Below, piece by piece: positions 1 through 4,107 of a DNA stretch of 5,285 nt. The DNA is taken from the NCBI GenBank assembly GCA_947623975.1, contig CANQHY010000085.1, forward strand, positions 1-5,285, written 5' to 3'. Source of the stretch: an uncultured Bacilli bacterium. GTDB lineage: Bacteria > Bacillota_I > Bacilli_A > RF39 > UBA660. The stretch's first letter is position 1. Each line of letters opens with the position of its first letter. Position numbers and translations under genes: made by a program. Below the pieces are notes generated by a model, which worked only from the letters and a program-made list of their open reading frames with translations, did not search any database and was not told where the DNA came from.

Positions 1-1246
1 AGCCATCCGAATTAATAAAATACTTTCGATTAGTAAGTTGGCTTATTAATTCATCATCATCAATTAAAAACAAGTTATTATTAAGTAACTTGCTTCTTAT
101 ATTTCCCCACATAATACCAGTAGAATTATTATACTCTATTGGCTCATCGTAACTTACTTTACCGCCTTTGCCTCCAAAATGGCATTCTATTACTCTAGCA
201 TTTAATTTTTTTTCTGATATTAATTCTTTTAATCGATCATATACACCTACTCCTAAACCATCACAGTCTATTTTTACATTTATTGTTATATTATTATATT
301 TTTGATTTAAACTTGTTATTATATTTACTAATTGTCCTGTTAATCGCATCGTATCGTTGTGTTTAAATCTTTTTTCATCATCTAATTTTTCTTTATTTAA
401 AACTATTGATACCACACTTTCATCATCGCCAAATCTAGCAACATCAACTCCTAAAGATATATCATATATTTTGTTTTCGTAAAACTTGTTTAATGAGTTT
501 TCTACAATATCTAAGCTAATAAAACTTTCTGGATTAGCTTTCGGGAATTGCCCAGCAACTCTTACTCGATAAACATCACTATCAATACCAAACATTTCAA
601 TTATTGATTGAACAAATTTTTTATCTACTCTTTCAGACTTAGAACCATCTATTGTATGTGTTTTATACATTGCTCTATTCTTTGTGTGACTATCATAAAA
701 AAAGCCACTCAATCGAGTAGGATTTCCACACATAAGTAATTTAGCATCTTTAGTAGACATAGAGCCTAAAACTGGTTCAAATACTATATCAGGTACTCCA
801 CTAGCTTCATCTATTATAATCAAAACATGTTCAGCATGCGTACCTTGTAAAGCATCTGGTTTATTACTTGTCCTTGCTATTGCAAACCATTCTTCTTGTG
901 ATCCTTTAAGATATATTTTTTCGCTGGTCCATTCAAATAGGCTGTCCAAGCCTTTAGAATTTCTTTTCCATTTACTGGCTTCTGCCCATAAAATATCATG
1001 CAATTGATGTTTAGTAGGAGCAGTACATATGATTTTAGGATATGGTCTTGTACTTATATACCACCAAATGATCCAACTTTCTAAAGCTGTTTTACCTACT
1101 CCATGGCCACTTTTTACTGATACCATTTGATTATTAGCTAAATCATTCATTATAGCTTTTTGCTCTTTTGTTGGAATAACTTTTAAAATATCTTCCGCAT
1201 ATTCTACTGGTCTATCTATATAATAGCTTAATGCTTCCGAATTCAT
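1..1246 (-). CDS. terL: Phage terminase large subunit, 3' end cut by window edge
   Basis: This is the packaging motor of a tailed phage: an N-terminal ATPase drives DNA into the prohead and a C-terminal RNase H-fold nuclease cuts the concatemer. I translated 415 open codons with no stop up to the edge. Residues 46-55 read SGHGVGKTAL (Walker A, K52). Residues 141-149 read VLIIIDEAS (Walker B D146, catalytic E147). LLMCGNPT at 170-177 fits the ATPase coupling motif. The nuclease begins near 265: GVDVARFGDD carries the first metal-binding Asp (D268), and IDCDGLGVGVYD at 326-337 carries the second (D327 or D329). The third, in the usual SPD-x-AD motif, must lie beyond the edge. The ATG sits in an ATGA overlap with the small subunit's stop, and AGGAGGAAT-like sequence inside that gene's end is its ribosome binding site. 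The gene is less AT-rich than the small genes to its right. The family call is firm; the phage type is not known. Confidence 0.96.
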   Translation of the reverse strand, partial: MNSEALSYYIDRPVEYAEDILKVIPTKEQKAIMNDLANNQMVSVKSGHGVGKTALESWIIWWYISTRPYPKIICTAPTKHQLHDILWAEASKWKRNSKGLDSLFEWTSEKIYLKGSQEEWFAIARTSNKPDALQGTHAEHVLIIIDEASGVPDIVFEPVLGSMSTKDAKLLMCGNPTRLSGFFYDSHTKNRAMYKTHTIDGSKSERVDKKFVQSIIEMFGIDSDVYRVRVAGQFPKANPESFISLDIVENSLNKFYENKIYDISLGVDVARFGDDESVVSIVLNKEKLDDEKRFKHNDTMRLTGQLVNIITSLNQKYNNITINVKIDCDGLGVGVYDRLKELISEKKLNARVIECHFGGKGGKVSYDEPIEYNNSTGIMWGNIRSKLLNNNLFLIDDDELISQLTNRKYFINSDG

Positions 1247-1782
1247 TTTCTATTCCTCCAGGCATTTTCGATTTCTTCAGCAAATAAATTATCTTTATTG
1301 CCATTATTGTTATTATTTATAATATCATTTAGGTCCTTTAATGCCGAAGTTAATTGTTTTAATCCACTTCTATCTATAATAGAGGAAAATTCGTTAATCT
1401 TTTCTTCTTCAACTATTTTTTCTTTACTAGGTTTTCCAATTTTATAATCATATTTTACTGTTTTTGTTTTTATTGTATTACGCGAAAAATATTTATCAAG
1501 TTCTAGCATTGAATCATTTATTTTTTTTAATAATGCTTCAGCTGTATCTTTTATATTAACTATTTTATTGGCTTCTTTAGTGCTTTCTTTTTCGATAACT
1601 TTTTCAACTGTTTTTGAACTTTTTATTTGCTCATTTTGAACCTTTTTTTCGCCCCATCCCTTAACAGCTTTCTGCACATTACCATTACGTTTTATCCCTT
1701 TGATTTTTAGGAATTCGCTAACGCTTTTAAAATTTCCGAGTAAATATTCTTTTTGAAGATTACTCCAGTTATACTTGGCCAC
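1243..1782 (-). CDS. terS: Phage terminase small subunit
   Basis: Probable DNA-recognition subunit of the packaging enzyme, which binds pac or cos and hands the DNA to the large subunit. The start is GTG at 1782: an in-frame TAG lies six codons upstream and no in-frame ATG intervenes. The only ribosome binding site is a weak GGTGGTG tract, so translation may depend on the metallopeptidase gene ending 11 bases before. Residues 1-45 (beginning AKYNWSNLQKEYLLGN) look like the HTH typical of Gram-positive TerS, in which a tryptophan precedes a helix-turn-helix and a final Trp (W43) follows. The middle (48-135) is charged and helical, fitting the oligomerisation region. An Asn run at 156-160 precedes an acidic-aromatic C-terminus with IENAW at 171-175, where TerS usually contacts TerL. 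Length (179 aa) is normal. The stop overlaps terL by 4 bp. The call rests on position and the HTH pattern together. Confidence 0.87.
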   Translation of the reverse strand: MAKYNWSNLQKEYLLGNFKSVSEFLKIKGIKRNGNVQKAVKGWGEKKVQNEQIKSSKTVEKVIEKESTKEANKIVNIKDTAEALLKKINDSMLELDKYFSRNTIKTKTVKYDYKIGKPSKEKIVEEEKINEFSSIIDRSGLKQLTSALKDLNDIINNNNNGNKDNLFAEEIENAWRNRK

Positions 1783-1793
1783 ACCACCACCAT

Positions 1794-2117
1794 CTATCTA
1801 TTTTTAAAATATTTAAATGCTATTTCATGAATAATATCATGGCTTTTAGCACTTATGTCGCAAAAAGTTTCTTCATCAATGCTACCTAAATTATCTGTAA
1901 TGTATGAATAAATATAACAGTGCATTAATTCGTGATATAATGTTTGCTTTTGCTTTTCAATAGTTATTTCTTTATTTATCAATATTCTTTGCTTACTTAA
2001 TGTTGTTATACCATAATAATAACTATCATCATTTTTATTATCTCCAAATTCCTGTTTAACTTCATCAGCAGTTGCTTCTTTTATTATCCATTTCAAATTA
2101 TTCATTTCAAATGTCAT
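1794..2117 (-). CDS. Small HExxH putative zinc metallopeptidase (ImmA/IrrE-like or SprT-like)
   Basis: A 107-aa protein with a clear zinc-protease helix, TLYHELMHCYI at residues 59-69: H62 and H66 would bind zinc and E63 would be the catalytic base. A conserved-looking acidic segment follows (EETFCD, 82-87), where E83 or D87 could be the third ligand. The strand before the helix (QRILINKEIT, 43-52) is typical of the compact gluzincin fold of ImmA/IrrE-like phage proteins. No HTH, signal peptide or membrane segment is visible, so it should be cytoplasmic. The substrate is unknown; relatives that are understood cleave phage repressors or stress regulators, but this one sits with packaging genes. 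The ATG at 2117 has GGAGA eight bases upstream; the later Met5 has none. It begins 2 bases after the DUF6275-like gene's stop and ends 11 bases before terS, so all are one operon. Peptidase activity is inferred from the motif only. Confidence 0.8.
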   Translation of the reverse strand: MTFEMNNLKWIIKEATADEVKQEFGDNKNDDSYYYGITTLSKQRILINKEITIEKQKQTLYHELMHCYIYSYITDNLGSIDEETFCDISAKSHDIIHEIAFKYFKNR

Positions 2118-2119
2118 AA

Positions 2120-2140
2120 TTATTCTCCAATCCTATAACA
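2120..2140 (-). repeat. Gene-end repeat, copy 1 (end of 89-aa gene)
   Basis: Minus strand codes C-Y-R-I-G-E-stop with TATAGGATTGGAGAATAA. It is the most diverged of four similar gene ends in the window, and its GGAGA is the ribosome binding site of the metallopeptidase gene. Confidence 0.6.
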
Positions 2141-2389
2141 TTTGTTTTCCCATTTTTTATAAGCATCTAAATATAATTCTTTTTTATCTCCGTTATAGGT
2201 AATCTCATAATACATACCATCACTTACTGTTGTACTCAATAATGCTTTATTATTTTGAAGTGTTTTACAACTCCATACTATAAACACATCTTCTTCTGTT
2301 ATTTCGTATTTATCAGTTTTATCACTTCTATTGTTAAAATAATCTACTATAGTTTTCTTACATAGCCTAAAAAAATCATCATTTTTCAT
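2120..2389 (-). CDS. Conserved phage protein, DUF6275-like
   Basis: An 89-aa protein I recognise as a conserved small phage family found near late regulators and terminases in Firmicute phages; I believe it is DUF6275, though I could not search. Its hallmark is the central block VFIVWSCKTLQNNKALLSTT (35-54), followed by DGMYYEITYNGDKKELYLDAY (58-78). The N-terminus is a charged helix (FFRLCKKTIVDYFN). There is no transmembrane segment or known catalytic motif and the function is unknown. It is the first gene after the predicted late promoter. Its ribosome binding site AGAAAGGA (2403-2410) is 13 bases from the ATG, which is long, and can pair with the loop of the upstream hairpin, so its translation may be controlled. 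The tail CYRIGE-stop belongs to a repeated gene-end sequence and carries the next gene's ribosome binding site. Confidence 0.85.
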   Translation of the reverse strand: MKNDDFFRLCKKTIVDYFNNRSDKTDKYEITEEDVFIVWSCKTLQNNKALLSTTVSDGMYYEITYNGDKKELYLDAYKKWENKCYRIGE

Positions 2390-2402
2390 TATTAACTAAC
2401 AT

Positions 2403-2410
2403 TCCTTTCT
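2403..2410 (-). promoter_or_regulatory. Ribosome binding site of the 89-aa gene, pairable with upstream loop
   Basis: AGAAAGGA on the minus strand is the best ribosome binding site for the ATG at 2389, though the 13-base spacing is long. It is the exact reverse complement of TCCTTTCT at 2448-2455 in the loop of the upstream 18-bp hairpin. That would allow a pseudoknot that hides the site. The pairing is read directly from the sequence; the control is inferred. Confidence 0.5.
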
Positions 2411-2422
2411 ATCGTCCTTTCC

Positions 2423-2492
2423 TTATTTGAAAGTATAAGTGAATTCAAGAAAGGAGGATATCGTGGCTCAAAATACTTATACTTTCAAATAA
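2423..2492 (-). repeat. Perfect 18-bp inverted repeat (leader hairpin)
   Basis: TTATTTGAAAGTATAAGT at 2423-2440 is the exact reverse complement of the sequence at 2475-2492, separated by 34 bases. In the minus-strand transcript this makes an uninterrupted 18-bp stem just before the first late gene. The loop holds a pyrimidine-rich tract, CCTCCTTTCT (minus strand of 2448-2457). Its upstream arm overlaps the T tract of the terminator next to it. It lacks a T tract of its own, so it is not a classic terminator. It could instead be a regulatory hairpin, an mRNA stabiliser or a protein-binding site. Confidence 0.85.
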
Positions 2493-2517
2493 AAAAGATA
2501 CAAATTAATGTATCTTT
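2488..2517 (-). terminator. Weak intrinsic terminator in the late leader
   Basis: On the minus strand AAAGATACA (2509-2517) pairs perfectly with TGTATCTTT (2494-2502) around a 6-base loop, and the stem runs into TTTTTTATTT. The stem is 9 bp but has only two G-C pairs, so it should be weak. The T tract exists only in the minus direction; on the plus strand the stem is followed by AATAAAG. It lies about 45-70 bases downstream of the predicted late start. It may stop readthrough from the upstream operon, or attenuate the late operon itself. Confidence 0.55.
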
Positions 2518-2559
2518 AATAAAGGGGGTTAAAATGAAATGACTTATAATTATTTCATT
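2488..2559 (-). ncRNA. Candidate short leader RNA (promoter to terminator)
   Basis: If transcription starts near 2559 from the predicted promoter and stops at the hairpin with a T tract, the product is an RNA of about 70 nt with no coding potential worth reporting. It would contain part of the 11-bp inverted repeat and a CCCCCTTT tract (2521-2528). It matches no RNA family I recognise. It may be only the attenuated 5' leader of the late mRNA. This is inference from the two signals. Confidence 0.25.
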
Positions 2560-2562
2560 TTA
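2530..2562 (-). repeat. 11-bp inverted repeat across the predicted late transcription start
   Basis: TAAAATGAAAT (2530-2540) and its perfect reverse complement (2552-2562) are separated by 11 bases, giving half-sites 22 bp apart centre to centre, two helical turns. The right arm begins 4 bp from the -10 box and covers the expected +1, about 2559. This placement is typical of an operator for a dimeric repressor or regulator. A hairpin in the leader is less likely because transcription would start inside one arm. Confidence 0.65.
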
Positions 2563-2565
2563 CTC

Positions 2566-2594
2566 ATTATATAATGTTAAAAAGTGATGGTCAA
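2566..2594 (-). promoter_or_regulatory. Predicted late promoter, sigma-A type
   Basis: Minus strand TTGACC (2589-2594) and TATAAT (2566-2571) are separated by exactly 17 bp, so this is one mismatch from the sigma-A consensus in total. Start is expected near 2558-2560. It sits between the regulator gene and the packaging genes, where late promoters of many Gram-positive temperate phages are found. Such a strong core promoter would need restraint during lysogeny or early infection; the inverted repeat over the start and the downstream terminator could provide it. Confidence 0.8.
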
Positions 2595-2602
2595 TGGCAT
2601 TA

Positions 2603-2621
2603 TTTTTGCATGCTTTTTGCA
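2603..2621 (-). promoter_or_regulatory. Two TGCAAAAA direct repeats upstream of the late promoter
   Basis: TGCAAAAA occurs on the minus strand at 2603-2610 and at 2614-2621, an 11-bp period, about one helical turn. Against a start at 2559 the copies fall at about -44 to -51 and -55 to -62, just upstream of the -35 box. Two same-face sites at this position suit an activator that contacts RNA polymerase. The neighbouring 178-aa HTH protein is the natural candidate. Repeats are seen directly; binding is inferred. Confidence 0.5.
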
Positions 2622-2625
2622 ATTT

Positions 2626-3162
2626 TTAAATTCCTAATTCGCTTATACTTTCATTTGCAAAGAGTAAGGAACTTATTTGCCTTATTAATTTATTTTTGTT
2701 TCTTGAAACTGTACTAACATCACACATAAAATATTCTGCTATCTCTTCTAATGTTTTACCTTTAGAATATTTTAAATCTAATATTTTATAAAATTTATCA
2801 TCTTTTAAGGTATTGGTTATTTCATTAATCCATTTTAATTGAGAGTTTATAATATGATTGCGTTGTTTGATTTTATTAATCTCTTTAGCTATAATTTCGT
2901 CTTCATCTTGTTTGATTGGTGTTGTGATAGGAACAATGTGCACTGCACTACCGCCTTTTGGTAATCCAAATCTTTCTAAATCTTTAATTTTATTTTTATT
3001 ATGATTTATTGCTTCTTTTAAACTTGGAGCAAGATATAATAGTTGCTCGGTTCTTTGAAATGCACTTTTTTGCTCTTTAATTTCAAATCCGTTTTTTCTT
3101 AATGTTTCAAAAACATTATCTACTGTTATTTTTATTACTTTTTGTTCATCTTCAGCTATCAT
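2626..3162 (-). CDS. Late transcription regulator, ArpU/RinA-type, sigma-region-4-like HTH
   Basis: A 178-aa putative DNA-binding protein. Its C-terminal part (about 122-163) is a sigma-region-4-like domain: FYKILDLKYSKGKTLEEIAE, then a recognition helix around DVSTVSRNKNKLI (148-160). Residues 7-65 form helices with RTEQLLYLAPSLKEAI (37-52), the pattern seen in ArpU-type regulators; a charged linker and coiled helix (84-118) join the two. Relatives such as RinA of staphylococcal phages and Alt of TP901-1 activate the late operon, and in the RinA case terS transcription. Here the gene lies directly before a strong promoter and the packaging genes, the same arrangement. The ATG at 3162 has AAAGGA 10 bases upstream and sits in an ATGA overlap with a possible 34-codon ORF. 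Whether it works as activator, sigma-like factor or antiterminator cannot be read from the sequence. Confidence 0.85.
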   Translation of the reverse strand: MIAEDEQKVIKITVDNVFETLRKNGFEIKEQKSAFQRTEQLLYLAPSLKEAINHNKNKIKDLERFGLPKGGSAVHIVPITTPIKQDEDEIIAKEINKIKQRNHIINSQLKWINEITNTLKDDKFYKILDLKYSKGKTLEEIAEYFMCDVSTVSRNKNKLIRQISSLLFANESISELGI

Positions 3163-3263
3163 ATTAATTTATCCTTTCTTTTTATATTGCATAGATTATT
3201 ATTTTGTTTTTTAACTTTTAATAAAATGTTGTTTTTCTTTTTTAAATGTTGCCAAATTTGCAT
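3159..3263 (-). CDS. Possible 34-aa basic peptide overlapping the late regulator
   Basis: A short ORF from ATG at 3263 to a TGA that overlaps the regulator's ATG by 4 bp (ATGA). The peptide begins MQIWQHLKKKNN and is rich in Lys and Asn with one Cys and no acidic residue except one Asp. A GGAG lies 12-13 bases upstream, inside the end of the preceding gene, which is a long spacing. In favour: it fills an otherwise empty 108-base gap and would couple translation to the regulator. Against: short, low complexity and no recognised family. It may be only a leader ORF or chance. Confidence 0.35.
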   Translation of the reverse strand: MQIWQHLKKKNNILLKVKKQNNNLCNIKRKDKLI

Positions 3264-3270
3264 TATAATA

Positions 3271-3435
3271 TCACACTCCTACAATAATATCTTTATAATC
3301 TATTTGATATATTAATAAATCTATTTTTAAACTATATAATTCTTTTACTGGTATTTTTTTACCTATGTATATTATTTTTTCTTTAAAATCATATTCTATT
3401 TGATATGATCTATATTTTTTTATTAAGCTTTCCAT
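3271..3435 (-). CDS. Small hypothetical phage protein, 54 aa
   Basis: An ORF too short for routine ORF lists, with a good start: TAGGAG sits 6 bases before the ATG at 3435. The 54-aa product begins MESLIKKYRSYQIEYDF and continues with alternating beta-like segments (KIIYIGKKIPV at 20-30) and a Leu/Ile-rich helix (LYSLKIDLLIYQI at 33-45). It has no Cys, no membrane segment and no known motif. It is 15 bases downstream of the 57-aa gene, which has the same orientation and similar composition, so they are cotranscribed. It ends in TGA at 3271. I do not recognise the family; it resembles the many accessory proteins found between replication and late genes of Firmicute phages. Confidence 0.72.
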   Translation of the reverse strand: MESLIKKYRSYQIEYDFKEKIIYIGKKIPVKELYSLKIDLLIYQIDYKDIIVGV

Positions 3436-3450
3436 TTTAAACTCCTATTT

Positions 3451-3471
3451 TTAATCTCCTATCTTATCAAA
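3451..3471 (-). repeat. Gene-end repeat, copy 2 (end of 57-aa gene)
   Basis: Minus strand codes F-D-K-I-G-D-stop with GATAAGATAGGAGATTAA. Here a second TAGGAG follows the stop and serves the 54-aa gene, so the copy's own GGAG is not the nearest site. Confidence 0.6.
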
Positions 3472-3624
3472 AAATGCTATAAACCAATCTATTTGTGTTT
3501 TAAGTTCTTCCTCGTTTAGTTTTTTAGATAATTCAGCATGAAATACCATTTTATCATTTTTTATGATCATAATATGATTGTTTGGTGCTTGTGATATTAT
3601 ATATCCTTTATATTCTATCTTCAT
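3451..3624 (-). CDS. Small hypothetical phage protein, 57 aa
   Basis: A short gene beginning at ATG 3624 with AGGAG six bases upstream, ending in TAA at 3451. The protein begins MKIEYKGYIISQAPNNHIMI: a beta-hairpin-like start (the pattern YKGYIISQAPNNHIMIIKND is common in small phage proteins), then a helix, HAELSKKLNEEELKTQIDWF (29-48), and the tail FFDKIGD. The tail belongs to the repeated gene-end sequence found in this window, here encoding D-K-I-G-D. No catalytic motif, Cys or membrane segment is present. The function is unknown. It is in the same operon as its neighbours; one base separates its ATG from an out-of-frame TAA that probably was the original stop of the upstream gene. Confidence 0.78.
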   Translation of the reverse strand: MKIEYKGYIISQAPNNHIMIIKNDKMVFHAELSKKLNEEELKTQIDWFIAFFDKIGD

Positions 3625-3625
3625 C

Positions 3626-3646
3626 TTATTCTCCTATCTTATAATC
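3626..3646 (-). repeat. Gene-end repeat, copy 3 (after the 144-codon ORF, out of frame)
   Basis: Minus strand TATAAGATAGGAGAATAA codes D-Y-K-I-G-E-stop, but in a frame not now used by the gene before it. It supports the idea that the 144-codon ORF lost a base near its 3' end. Its AGGAG serves the 57-aa gene. Confidence 0.65.
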
Positions 3647-3648
3647 AG

Positions 3649-4083
3649 TTAATCTATCATTACTAAACCATTTGACAATTTTAATATTTCATTTAATTGC
3701 TTTGCTGTTTCTCCTTTTTTAAACTCATCGAATTTTAAGTTTGTATTATTATTTTTTATAACTTCTTTTACTAGTTTTATATTATTTTCAGTAGGGTCAA
3801 CTCTTATAATGTCTCCTATTTTCCCGGTTTCTTCATTTACACAAATATTTAATAATTGAACATTATCATCATGTTCAGCAATTACACAAACTAAACTATA
3901 ATCTCCATTTGTTAATATATTATCTTTACCTCTTTTTCCTATTAGTTCGCATTTGTCGTCTTTATCGAATATTTGGTAAAAGAAACCATCGAAAGAATAT
4001 ATTTCACCTGGACAATAGCACTCATTTTCTAAATAATGTTCCATATCATATATATCTTTTAAATGTTTTACATTTTCTTTCAT
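3649..4083 (-). CDS. Hypothetical phage protein, 144 codons, 3' end probably frameshifted
   Basis: The start is secure: AGGAG eight bases before ATG 4083. The protein is acidic to mixed, with an N-terminal helix (MKENVKHLKDIYDMEHYL), a beta-rich middle (PGEIYSFDGFFYQIFDKDDK, 25-44; Cys at 22 and 24) and a helical C-terminus. I do not recognise it. The C-terminus looks wrong. In the current frame it ends SNGLVMID and stops at 3649, but another frame running on through the stop reads NIKIVKWFSNDRLTDYKIGE then TAA at 3626, one base before the next ATG, and matches the gene-end sequence of its neighbours. One lost base near 3683-3690 (within GAAATATT) would explain this, giving a protein of about 152 aa. 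The N-terminal part as given should be right; the last 12-15 residues are doubtful. Confidence 0.72.
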   Translation of the reverse strand: MKENVKHLKDIYDMEHYLENECYCPGEIYSFDGFFYQIFDKDDKCELIGKRGKDNILTNGDYSLVCVIAEHDDNVQLLNICVNEETGKIGDIIRVDPTENNIKLVKEVIKNNNTNLKFDEFKKGETAKQLNEILKLSNGLVMID

Positions 4084-4086
4084 ATT

Positions 4087-4107
4087 CTATTCTCCTGTCT
4101 TATAACA
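4087..4107 (-). repeat. Gene-end repeat, copy 4 (end of the broken gene)
   Basis: Minus strand TATAAGACAGGAGAATAG codes C-Y-K-T-G-E-stop. Its AGGAG is the ribosome binding site of the 144-codon ORF, whose ATG is three bases after the stop. Confidence 0.65.

Noticed and set aside
2434..2439. TATAAG on the plus strand upstream of the tiny GTG ORF, as a -10 box
   Set aside because: No -35-like sequence lies 16-18 bp upstream, and the bases are part of the 18-bp inverted repeat arm, which explains them.
2423..2492. 18-bp inverted repeat as the ends of a small insertion element or an attachment site
   Set aside because: Only 34 bases lie between the arms, there are no flanking target duplications that I can see, and no recombinase gene is nearby. 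A leader hairpin fits better.
2390..2625. cos site upstream of terS
   Set aside because: No GC-rich core of cos type and no HNH endonuclease gene beside the terminase are visible; two genes separate this region from terS. It cannot be excluded, but nothing supports it.
3672..3700. TTGACA on the plus strand, as a possible promoter
   Set aside because: At 16-18 bp spacing there is no TATAAT-like box, and the site is inside a minus-strand gene with no plus-strand gene to drive.
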